From Clostridiales bacterium (GTDB lineage Bacteria; Bacillota; Sulfobacillia; UBA995; UBA9673): a DNA stretch of 6,550 bases. The notes under the pieces are model-generated. The model searched no databases. It had not been told where the DNA came from and worked only from the letters and a program-made list of their open reading frames with translations. Location: positions 1 through 6,550 of the forward strand of contig DPMO01000163.1 in NCBI GenBank assembly GCA_003541445.1, given 5' to 3'. Made by a program: the position numbers and the translations under genes. Below are positions 1 through 5,483 of the stretch, one piece after another. Numbering within the stretch: position 1 is the stretch's first letter; each line of letters opens with the position of its first letter.

Positions 1-54
1 TGCCCCGAGCTCGAGTACAGACCCATCGAGGAACTCATCAAGGACCTGGGCTAG
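1..54 (+). CDS. C-terminal fragment of an unrecognised protein
   Basis: The window opens inside a reading frame whose last 17 codons read CPELEYRPIEELIKDLG, followed by a TAG stop at 52-54. The next gene begins within a few bases on the same strand, so the two are probably co-transcribed. The fragment is too short to assign a family. It shows only a mixed-charge tail that looks helical. The frame is supported by its codon choice (G/C third positions) and by the clean stop just before the next gene. Function is unknown from this window. Confidence 0.6.
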   Translation, partial: CPELEYRPIEELIKDLG

Positions 55-61
55 GACATGC

Positions 62-69
62 AGGGAGGG
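62..69 (+). promoter_or_regulatory. Ribosome-binding site favouring the TTG start of the sugar kinase
   Basis: AGGGAGGG lies 6 bases before a TTG codon at 76. The alternative in-frame ATG at 58 has no comparable purine-rich site upstream; the bases before it are the end and stop of the previous gene. This favours initiation at TTG 76, with ATG 58 as the alternative. Confidence 0.5.
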
Positions 70-75
70 CGGACC

Positions 76-1032
76 TTGGCAGCTTTCGATGTAGTAACGT
101 GTGGGGAGGCGATGGTCCTCTTCAGCCCCGACACTCAGGGGCCGCTGCGGCACGTGTCGCTGTTCCGCAAGTACGCCGCAGGGGCGGAACTGAACCTCAG
201 CGTGGCCCTGGCCCGGCTGGGGCTGCGGGCGGCCTTCCTCACCAGACTGGGCGATGACGAGTTCGGCCACCACATCCTGTCCTGCATGCGGGCCGAGGGG
301 CTGGACACCAGCCTGGTACGCCTCGACCCGACCCGGTCCACGGCCGTCTACTTCAAGGAGTACCGGCCGCTGGGCGACACGTGTGTCTACTACTACCGCC
401 GGGGAAGCGCGGCCAGCGCCCTCGGGCCGGAAGACCTGGACCCTTCCTGGCTGGAGGGAGCGCGACTGGTCCACCTGACGGGCATCACTCCGGCCCTGAG
501 CGACTCCTGCCGTCTCCTCTGCCTCCGCATGCTGGAGGCGGCCTGTGAGATGGGCGTGCCCGTCTCCTTCGACCCCAACGTGAGGCTCAAGCTGGTGCCC
601 AGAGAGGAAGTCCCCCACCTCATGGAGCCCTTCATGCGCCAGTGTCGCCTGCTCCTGCTCAACGAGGCCGAACTCGACCTCCTCTTCGGGACGGCAGACC
701 CGGATGTGGCGGCGCCGCGGGCGTTCGAATGGGGGGTGGAGGTGCTGGCGGTCAAGAGGGGCGCGCGGGGAGGCGTGGCCCTGACCAGCCGGGGCGAGGT
801 GGTTTCGCAGGAGGGGTTCCGGCCCGCCCGCCTCGTCGACCCTGTCGGAGCCGGTGACGGTTTCGACGCCGGCTTCGTCTACGGATACCTCATGGGCTGG
901 CCGCTGGAGCGTTGCCTGACCCTGGCCAATCTGGTGGGCGCGTCCGCCACGGCCGTGCCGGGGGACTACGAGGGCTACCCCTTCCGGCACGAGGTCGACG
1001 CGTACCTCGGTCCGCCCGCCGCAGGGTGCTAG
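76..1032 (+). CDS. kdgK: PfkB-family sugar kinase, probably 2-keto-3-deoxygluconate kinase
   Basis: A cytoplasmic ribokinase-fold kinase of 318 residues from TTG 76, or 324 from ATG 58; both suit the family. Numbering here is from TTG 76. The N-terminal substrate-lid region carries AGAELNLSVALARLG (about 35-49), the first PfkB signature. The second signature, DPVGAGDGF, begins at D255 and places the catalytic base at D261 with the GAG anion hole before it. A YYYRRGSAAS stretch (105-114) and DPNVR (166-170) resemble the residues that hold the sugar acid in KDG kinases. The expected reaction is ATP-dependent phosphorylation of 2-keto-3-deoxygluconate to KDPG in a modified Entner-Doudoroff or uronate route. 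No KDPG aldolase is in view, so the exact substrate is inferred; fructokinase or another PfkB sugar kinase remains possible. It appears to lead an operon with the two genes downstream. Confidence 0.85.
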   Translation: MAAFDVVTCGEAMVLFSPDTQGPLRHVSLFRKYAAGAELNLSVALARLGLRAAFLTRLGDDEFGHHILSCMRAEGLDTSLVRLDPTRSTAVYFKEYRPLGDTCVYYYRRGSAASALGPEDLDPSWLEGARLVHLTGITPALSDSCRLLCLRMLEAACEMGVPVSFDPNVRLKLVPREEVPHLMEPFMRQCRLLLLNEAELDLLFGTADPDVAAPRAFEWGVEVLAVKRGARGGVALTSRGEVVSQEGFRPARLVDPVGAGDGFDAGFVYGYLMGWPLERCLTLANLVGASATAVPGDYEGYPFRHEVDAYLGPPAAGC

Positions 1033-1069
1033 CGGTCCTGGCCGCAGCATCGCCGCAGTATCAGGGCAC

Positions 1070-1077
1070 AGGAGGTG
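1070..1077 (+). promoter_or_regulatory. Perfect Shine-Dalgarno for the TTG-started aminotransferase
   Basis: AGGAGGTG is a full anti-16S match ending 10 bases before TTG 1088. It sets that TTG as the start, even though the next in-frame ATG (1145) lies further inside. Starting at 1145 would remove the conserved N-terminal LSPTVTEVPQSGIRRI segment typical of this aminotransferase family. Confidence 0.65.
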
Positions 1078-1087
1078 TCAGCGAACC

Positions 1088-2281
1088 TTGCCGCGACTTT
1101 CGCCTACTGTCACCGAGGTCCCGCAATCGGGGATCAGGAGAATCATGAACCTGGCCGCCGGACGCCGGGGTGTGGTCCGTCTGGAGGTCGGCGAGCCCCT
1201 GTTCTCCACGCCGCCCCATATCGTGGAGGCCGCCGTGCGGGCCGTGAGGGACGGCTTGACCCGGTACACCCCGAACGCGGGTCTCCCGTCCGTGAGGGAG
1301 GCCGTCTGCGCCCGCATGCACCGGGACTACGGTCTCGAGATCGCGCCCGAGAGGGTCTGCGTGACCGTGGGAGGCGTGGGCGGCATCTCGTCCGCCCTCC
1401 GCGCGGCGGTGGACGCCGGGGACGAAGTCCTCATACCCGACCCGGGCTGGCCCAACTACTACATGATGGCCGTGGTGGCGGGGGCCGTCCCCCGCCGCTA
1501 TCCCCTGCGTCCCGAGAACGGTTATCTCCCCGACCTCGACGAACTCAGGTCCATGGTGGGCCCGCGCACGAGGGTGCTGGTGGTGAACTCGCCCTCCAAC
1601 CCCCTGGGGACGGTCTTCCCGCCCGCCCTCGTGGAGGCCCTGGTGGATTTCGTCTCGACGCACGACCTCATCCTCATCTCGGATGAGGTGTACGACCGCA
1701 TCATATACGAGGGCACCCACCGGACCGCGTGCGCCTACGACCCCGACGGCCGCGTGGTCGCCGTTTTCAGCGCCTCCAAGACGTACGCCATGACGGGCTG
1801 GCGGGTCGGCTACGCCATCGCCGGCGAGGAGATGGTGCGCCAGATGGCCAAGTTGCAGGAAGCCTATGTGTCGTGCGCCCCTGCGCCCTCCCAGAAGGCG
1901 CTCGAGGCCGCCCTCACCGGCCCGCAGGACGGCGTGGAGGCCATGTGCCGCACGTACCGGGAGAACAGGGACCTCACGTGCCGGCTCCTGGCCGAGAGGG
2001 GCATCCCTCACCGGAGGCCTGAGGGGGCCTTCTACGTGTGGATAGAGGCGGGCTGCCGCAACTCGACGGAGTTCGCCCACCGCCTTCTCACCGAGCGCGG
2101 GGTGGCTCTCGCGCCGGGGAGCACCTTCGGTCCGAGAGGAGAGGGATACGTGCGCGTGTCCCTGGTCTCCGCGGCGGAGGCGATCCGCGAGGGTGTCGCC
2201 GCGCTCGCGGCGGCCATCGCCGGCGCCGCAGTGCCCGGGCGTGGGCGGCCGGACGGTTGCCCTGGGAGGTGTGGAGCATGA
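1088..2281 (+). CDS. PLP-dependent class I/II aminotransferase
   Basis: A 397-residue fold-type I aminotransferase starting at TTG. The N-terminal arm SPTVTEVPQSGIRRI and the EVGEP segment are typical of the aspartate/aromatic aminotransferase (AspC/PatA-like) group. NSPSNPLG places the cofactor-contacting Asn at N171. SDEVYD gives the ring-nitrogen Asp at D199 and Tyr at Y202. FSASKTYAMTGWR places the Schiff-base lysine at K231, and YVRVSL gives the substrate carboxylate-binding Arg at R356. All key residues are present, so the enzyme looks active. It should move an amino group between an amino acid and a 2-oxo acid in the cytoplasm; the specific substrate cannot be read from the sequence. 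The last 20 or so residues are rich in Gly, Pro and Arg and look like a disordered tail. It follows the kinase by 55 bases and overlaps the next gene by 4 (ATGA), indicating translational coupling. Confidence 0.9.
   Translation: MPRLSPTVTEVPQSGIRRIMNLAAGRRGVVRLEVGEPLFSTPPHIVEAAVRAVRDGLTRYTPNAGLPSVREAVCARMHRDYGLEIAPERVCVTVGGVGGISSALRAAVDAGDEVLIPDPGWPNYYMMAVVAGAVPRRYPLRPENGYLPDLDELRSMVGPRTRVLVVNSPSNPLGTVFPPALVEALVDFVSTHDLILISDEVYDRIIYEGTHRTACAYDPDGRVVAVFSASKTYAMTGWRVGYAIAGEEMVRQMAKLQEAYVSCAPAPSQKALEAALTGPQDGVEAMCRTYRENRDLTCRLLAERGIPHRRPEGAFYVWIEAGCRNSTEFAHRLLTERGVALAPGSTFGPRGEGYVRVSLVSAAEAIREGVAALAAAIAGAAVPGRGRPDGCPGRCGA
2264..2271 (+). promoter_or_regulatory. Ribosome-binding site of the flavin-reductase-like gene
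   Basis: GGGAGGTG ends 6 bases before ATG 2278, inside the 3' end of the aminotransferase gene. It fixes the start at 2278. The frame is open further upstream, but that part overlaps the aminotransferase and encodes a low-complexity Arg/Gly-rich stretch with no family likeness. Confidence 0.6.
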
Positions 2282-2757
2282 AACCGGCCCGCTACCTGAT
2301 GCCTCAGGCCGTCTTCGTGGTGACCGGGGCGGCGGGGGAGAAGACGGCGGGGATGACGGCCTGCTGGGTGAACAGGGTGTCGCACCGGCCTCCTCTCTTC
2401 GCCGTGGCCATCCACCACGGCAGTCACACGCGCGACGTGGTGGCGGAGGGGGGCTGCTTCTGCATCCATATCCTTCGCCACAGTCAGGTCGACCTCGCCC
2501 GCAGGTTCGGGTCTGTGAGCGGTCGCGAGGTGGACAAGCTGGCCGGCGTCCCCTGGCGGCGGGGCGAGAGCGGGGCGCCCGTGCTGGAGGATGTCCTGGC
2601 CTACCTGGACTGCCGCGTGGTGCACCGGTTCGAGGTGGGCGACCACACGTTGTTCGTCGGCGAGCTGGTGGACGAGGGTGTCTTCCGGCAGACCGTGCCT
2701 CTTCTCTTCCGCCCTGAAGACTACGCCGACATCGGCCAGGCCGGAGACGAGGGCTGA
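2278..2757 (+). CDS. Flavin reductase-like, FMN-binding split-barrel protein
   Basis: A 159-residue cytoplasmic protein of the flavin reductase (DIM6/NTAB) domain family, of usual length. The N-terminal half shows the family pattern: a first strand QAVFVVTGAAG, then KTAGMTACWVNRVSHRPP (about 22-38), which matches the FMN-holding segment with its small and hydroxyl residues before the RPP turn. A later segment, HILRHSQVDLARRFG, is also typical, and the C-terminal half carries the VLEDVLAYLDCRV and LFVGELVDEG strands. Members bind FMN and use NAD(P)H to reduce flavin, often for a partner oxygenase, or act as small flavoproteins. No partner oxygenase is visible. It overlaps the aminotransferase stop by 4 bases and has its own strong ribosome-binding site, so it is the last gene of this operon. 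Family assignment is firm; the partner and electron acceptor are unknown. Confidence 0.85.
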   Translation: MKPARYLMPQAVFVVTGAAGEKTAGMTACWVNRVSHRPPLFAVAIHHGSHTRDVVAEGGCFCIHILRHSQVDLARRFGSVSGREVDKLAGVPWRRGESGAPVLEDVLAYLDCRVVHRFEVGDHTLFVGELVDEGVFRQTVPLLFRPEDYADIGQAGDEG

Positions 2758-2766
2758 GAGCTGACA

Positions 2767-2797
2767 ACAGAGGGGCGAGGAAACCTCGCCCCTCTGT
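2767..2797. terminator. 14-bp perfect hairpin between convergent operons
   Basis: ACAGAGGGGCGAGG (2767-2780) and its exact reverse complement (2784-2797) enclose an AAA loop. The hairpin lies 10 bases after the stop of the flavin-reductase-like gene and 66 bases past the stop of the convergent rdhA gene. Only a weak T-rich run follows on either strand (GTCGTTCCGCTGTCTTCG on plus; TGTCAGCTCTC on minus). It is probably a bidirectional terminator or mRNA 3'-end stabiliser; the lack of a clean U-tract lowers confidence in strict intrinsic termination. Confidence 0.75.
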
Positions 2798-2862
2798 CGT
2801 TCCGCTGTCTTCGTCGGCCTGGCCTGCCGCCGAGACCTCCAGGCCTCCAGGCTCGGTGCGTT

Positions 2863-4215
2863 CTAGCCCTTGATGTCCCATTCCGCGGTCTTCCAGAACC
2901 TGACCGCTTCATCCGGGTTGCCCCAGGTCCCGTAGCCCATGATGTCGTCCAGGCTGATGAAGAAGCTGTTGAAGGCCGACGTGGTGGCGGTGACGCCCTT
3001 GACCACATCGTGCAGCCAGCTCTTCGGCTTGGAGAAGGGGCAGGCCCGCAGGCAGATACCGCAGCCCGTCCCGACCTCCTGCCAGAACTTGTAGCACTTC
3101 CAGACGTGGACGTACCACCTGTCACCACCGCCGCCGGGGTTGTTCGACGGGCACTGGGGTTCGTTGTAGGAGTCGTCGAACGAGATGGCCCCGGCCGGGC
3201 ACTCCCGGGCGCACTTCTTGCAGGTGTTGCAGAACTCGCGGACCCCGAAGGATATCCGCTTGTCCGGCGCTATGGGGAGGTCCGTGAGGATCTTTATCGG
3301 CCGGAGGGCCGAGCCGAGGACCGGGTTGACGAGCAGTCCGTGGCGGCCCTGCTCGCCGAGGCCGGCGTCGATGGCGGCCGGCACGCTGAGGCTGGTGTCG
3401 TTGCCCATCGGGAGGGCCTTGTAGCCGATCTGGCGCAGGAACTCGGCCATGGTGCCGGCGAGTTCGGCCATGCGCGAGTAGGCCATGCTGATGGCGCCCT
3501 CACCGAGAGCCCCGGGGCAGAACTGCATGAGCTGGAGGTCGATGGGAACGAGGCAGACGATCATGGACTGCATCGACTTGGGGATGAGGTGGGCCTCATC
3601 GGTGTGCGTGGGCGTGTCCACCTCGTCGGTGAAGACGTAGGGGATACCCTTACTGTCGGACTCGTAGAACCACAGTTCGTTGACCTTGCAGACACCGACG
3701 TCGGCGGCCCCGAACACCCGCGCGGCCTTCTTGACGACGATGTTCGCCTCCTCCGGAGTCCCCTCCCAGGGGCCGAGGTTCTCCAGCCACTTGGTCTTGG
3801 CCACACCGAGCGGCTCCCAGCTGTAGAAGTTGAAGGCGCGGGTCCCGGTCCACCCGCAGTCGTACAGAGCATAGTCGAGCTGGGTGAAGCCGGGCTCCTT
3901 GGCCATCTGTTTTTCGAGGGCCACCTTGGATTGGCTCGCCCCGGCGAGGAACTCCATGAGTTCGGGGGGACGGCCGAAAGTGTTCTTGCTTTGAGGGAAC
4001 CTCTTCAGCCGACTTATGTCGTGCGGGAACTCGTCGACCTGCTTGATGGTGAACTTCGTCAGCGGACCCGCGTTGAAGAGGCTGTTGGGCCCGTCGCTGA
4101 CGGCCAAGGCCGGACTTGACGCGGCAAGGACTCCCGCCGCACCGGCCAGAAGGCCGGCACCCTTGAGGAAGTCCCGACGGTCGACCTTTTGAGGCATCTT
4201 CTCTTGGTCGGTCAT
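2863..4215 (-). CDS. rdhA: Reductive dehalogenase catalytic subunit RdhA
   Basis: A 450-residue corrinoid iron-sulfur enzyme expected to reductively remove halogen from organohalides as a terminal electron acceptor on the outer face of the membrane. A Tat signal, RRDFLK (13-18), is followed by a hydrophobic stretch and a likely cut after ALA (38). The core carries LGEQGRHG and TDLPIAPDK, typical of the RdhA/QueG-like corrinoid fold. Y246, N272 and R305 have the spacing recalled for the PceA active site. The C-terminus has CNTCKKCARECP (C329, C332, C335, C339) and C374-x10-C385-x2-C388-x3-C392-P for two 4Fe-4S clusters, then the family tail around HDVVK and DDIMGYG. ATG 4215 is chosen because AGGAGG lies 12 bases upstream. 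An in-frame ATG at 4269 would add 18 residues overlapping rdhB, and ATG 4197 is also possible. The gene is lower in G+C than its neighbours. The Tat signal and adjacent rdhB separate it from cytosolic QueG. Substrate cannot be predicted. Confidence 0.93.
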   Translation of the reverse strand: MTDQEKMPQKVDRRDFLKGAGLLAGAAGVLAASSPALAVSDGPNSLFNAGPLTKFTIKQVDEFPHDISRLKRFPQSKNTFGRPPELMEFLAGASQSKVALEKQMAKEPGFTQLDYALYDCGWTGTRAFNFYSWEPLGVAKTKWLENLGPWEGTPEEANIVVKKAARVFGAADVGVCKVNELWFYESDSKGIPYVFTDEVDTPTHTDEAHLIPKSMQSMIVCLVPIDLQLMQFCPGALGEGAISMAYSRMAELAGTMAEFLRQIGYKALPMGNDTSLSVPAAIDAGLGEQGRHGLLVNPVLGSALRPIKILTDLPIAPDKRISFGVREFCNTCKKCARECPAGAISFDDSYNEPQCPSNNPGGGGDRWYVHVWKCYKFWQEVGTGCGICLRACPFSKPKSWLHDVVKGVTATTSAFNSFFISLDDIMGYGTWGNPDEAVRFWKTAEWDIKG

Positions 4216-4255
4216 CTCCTTAGCCAACCTCCTCACACTGAGAACGTGAGCAAGC

Positions 4256-4549
4256 TCATGCGCTGGCACTGGTCTTGCGGGCGGTCTTCACTATCAGCAG
4301 GCGAAGAAGGATGAAGAGGACCAGGCCGATGCCGCCGAAGATGAGTCCGCCAGCGGTGGCCGCCTGCGGGTACCCCTCCGCCACGCTTGTGCCGATCCAG
4401 GCCGCCACGAACAGGGCCCAGAGCGCGACGACGGCGACACCCAGCCAGTGGTACCAGGCGAGAGCGACGCCTTCCCTCTTCGCCCAGCCGAGGAGAGCCT
4501 GGACGGCCCAGAAGGCCACAGCTCCCAGCAGGAAGTACATGAGAACCAT
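4256..4549 (-). CDS. rdhB: Reductive dehalogenase membrane anchor RdhB
   Basis: A 97-residue integral membrane protein with three hydrophobic helices at about 5-23, 32-57 and 63-87, ending in a Lys/Arg-rich tail likely to be cytoplasmic. The loop between helices 2 and 3, SVAEGYPQAATAGG, followed by a glycine-rich FGGIG helix, resembles the conserved EG-P-AA loop of RdhB proteins. The length is close to the usual 90-100 residues. RdhB holds RdhA at the outer face of the membrane. It precedes rdhA by 40 bases on the same strand, giving the order B-A known from cprBA, whereas many Dehalococcoides operons are A-B. AAGGAGGTC (4563-4555) sits 5 bases before ATG 4549, which sets the start; a second ATG two codons inside (4543) is an alternative. 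The assignment rests on topology, the loop and the neighbour, since the family diverges strongly in sequence. Confidence 0.88.
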   Translation of the reverse strand: MVLMYFLLGAVAFWAVQALLGWAKREGVALAWYHWLGVAVVALWALFVAAWIGTSVAEGYPQAATAGGLIFGGIGLVLFILLRLLIVKTARKTSASA

Positions 4550-4577
4550 CGTCCGACCTCCTTCGCTATGGTGTCAA

Positions 4578-4597
4578 CTGCCGCGACGGAGCGGCAG
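4578..4597 (-). other. 7-bp hairpin in the rdhB leader
   Basis: On the minus strand CTGCCGC and GCGGCAG flank a TCCGTC loop, ending 28 bases before the rdhB start codon. There is no U-tract after it. It could be a 5'-leader structure of the rdhBA message or simply chance in G+C-rich DNA. Confidence 0.35.
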
Positions 4598-4709
4598 AGC
4601 ATGCCAGAGGGGCTTGGATTCTGCCGTGACGGGACTTCTCAGTGGGACGGTTGTCGTGTCAGAGCGGTTCATCACACCGCCCATGGTACTCCCGCCCGAG
4701 AGGGGTGTC

Positions 4710-4725
4710 TGTAGCACGTGCTACA
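4710..4725. promoter_or_regulatory. Perfect 16-bp palindrome, candidate operator 1 of rdhBA
   Basis: TGTAGCACGTGCTACA is fully self-complementary. Its core GTAGC-N4-GCTAC has the 5-4-5 layout used by FNR and CprK family regulators (FNR TTGAT-N4-ATCAA; the CprK dehalobox TTAAT-N4-ATTAA), though the half-site bases differ. It lies about 160 bases upstream of rdhB and is repeated 30 bp away. The binding protein is unknown; an operator role is inferred. Confidence 0.55.
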
Positions 4726-4761
4726 AGGGGTCTTGCCTCGGTAGCCCAGGCTACAATGGGT
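4711..4761. repeat. Imperfect 21-bp tandem direct repeat containing the palindromes
   Basis: Bases 4711-4731 and 4741-4761 match at 17 of 21 positions with a 30-bp period. Identity covers the GTAGC half-site, GCTACAA and a trailing GGGT. The four mismatches fall in the N4 centre (three) and one base before GGGT. Conservation of the arms with variation in the centre is what paired protein-binding sites would show. Confidence 0.6.
4741..4754. promoter_or_regulatory. 14-bp palindrome, candidate operator 2 of rdhBA
   Basis: GTAGCCCAGGCTAC has 6-bp arms around a CA centre and repeats the GTAGC-N4-GCTAC core of the upstream-region partner. It is centred exactly 30 bp from that copy, about three helical turns, so the two would lie on the same face of the DNA. 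It begins 31 bases past the aldolase stop when counted from its minus-strand end. Confidence 0.5.
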
Positions 4762-4784
4762 GGCCTGGCCGCACCAGGGGGCCT

Positions 4785-5483
4785 CTAAGGGATGACCACC
4801 TTCCTCAGGAACTCGACGGCCTTAGGCGGGATGAGAGCCGGCTCTCCGCCCCGGAACCCGCAGAGGACCGCCAGGCGGGCCATGAAGGCGGTCTTCAGGC
4901 TCTCCTCGAGGGCGAAGGTGATGTTCACGGCCTCGCGCAGGTCCCGGCCGACCGTCACGAGGCCGTGGTTCCGGAGCAGGACCGCCGGCCCGCGGGCGAG
5001 AGCCTCGGCCGTCCTGGCGGCGAGGTCGTTGCTTCCCGGCGCCGCGAACGGCACGGTCCTGAGCTCCGTGAAGCGCACGGCCTCGAGGGTGAGAGGCGGC
5101 ACGGGCTCTTCGAAAAGGCTCCACACTGTGGCCAGCGGCGCATGGGTGTGGATGACCGCTCCGACGTCCAGGCGGGAGGCGTAGACGGCCAGGTGCATCC
5201 CTGTCTCCACGGAGGGCCTTATCCGCGTCCCGGCGCTTCCCGTCGGGGGCGGCACCCGCACGGGCCTGCCCTGGTCGTCCACCTCGAGGACATGCTCCGG
5301 GCCGAGCCGGCCCTTGAAGATCTGGCTGGCGGTGATGAGGATGTGGCCCGTGTCGGGGAGTCTGACACTGACGTTGCCCCCGGTGGGGGTTATGAGTCCG
5401 TGCTCGTAAAGTTCGTTCACTGTCTCGACCACGGCCTGCTTCAGGGCAAGCAGACGGTCGTCCCGGGTCTGTCCAGACGCCAT
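4785..5483 (-). CDS. Class II aldolase/adducin family protein
   Basis: A 232-residue cytoplasmic metal-dependent enzyme of the L-fuculose-phosphate aldolase/L-ribulose-5-phosphate epimerase superfamily, of normal length. TGGNVSVR (34-41) forms the phosphate-binding turn and ITASQIFKG (50-58) the second conserved loop. RPSVET gives the catalytic acid/base at E93. HTHAP (112-116) and LLRNHGLVTVG (with H173) supply three histidines for the divalent metal. All expected catalytic and metal residues are present. Family members cleave sugar phosphates to DHAP and an aldehyde, epimerise pentose phosphates, or decarboxylate; the exact reaction cannot be told. ATG 5483 is chosen for the GTGAGG site 8 bases upstream. 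The gene lies upstream of rdhB on the same strand with a 235-base gap, so co-transcription is doubtful. It is divergent from the hydantoinase-like gene, with which it may share a catabolic role and control region. Confidence 0.88.
   Translation of the reverse strand: MASGQTRDDRLLALKQAVVETVNELYEHGLITPTGGNVSVRLPDTGHILITASQIFKGRLGPEHVLEVDDQGRPVRVPPPTGSAGTRIRPSVETGMHLAVYASRLDVGAVIHTHAPLATVWSLFEEPVPPLTLEAVRFTELRTVPFAAPGSNDLAARTAEALARGPAVLLRNHGLVTVGRDLREAVNITFALEESLKTAFMARLAVLCGFRGGEPALIPPKAVEFLRKVVIP

Larger units (their letters stand above)
4550..4784. other. Upstream region of rdhBA (235 bases)
   Basis: This gap lies between the stop of the class II aldolase gene and the start of rdhB, both on the minus strand. 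No protein-coding frame with family likeness was found in it. It holds a tandem pair of palindromes near its aldolase end (4710-4761) and a short hairpin near rdhB (4578-4597). A well-spaced sigma-70 promoter was not found. A TTGACA at 4577-4572 on the minus strand would put its -10 over the rdhB start region and is therefore unlikely to serve. The rdhBA promoter probably lies between the palindromes and rdhB but cannot be pinned down by eye. Confidence 0.5.

Noticed and set aside
2038..2277. N-terminal extension of the flavin-reductase-like protein by 80 residues
   Set aside because: The frame is open, but the segment overlaps the aminotransferase gene, is Arg/Gly-rich, and the strong ribosome-binding site and family start both point to ATG 2278.
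1061..2881. A 606-codon open frame on the minus strand opposite the aminotransferase and flavin reductase genes
   Set aside because: Its product is rich in Arg, Pro, Gly and His with no recognisable motif, and it lies opposite two genes with full family signatures. Long antisense frames are expected at this G+C content.
3010..4119. A 369-codon open frame on the plus strand opposite rdhA
   Set aside because: It is antisense to a gene with intact Tat, active-site and iron-sulfur motifs, lacks a good ribosome-binding site and has no family likeness.
4550..4577. Sigma-70 promoter based on TTGACA before rdhB
   Set aside because: At 17-bp spacing the -10 would be GGACGA overlapping the start codon, which is not a -10 and leaves no leader for the ribosome-binding site.
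4710..4754. The tandem palindromes as an intrinsic terminator or CRISPR-like repeats
   Set aside because: No T-tract follows either palindrome, the stems are short, and only two copies exist with different centres. Paired operator sites fit better.
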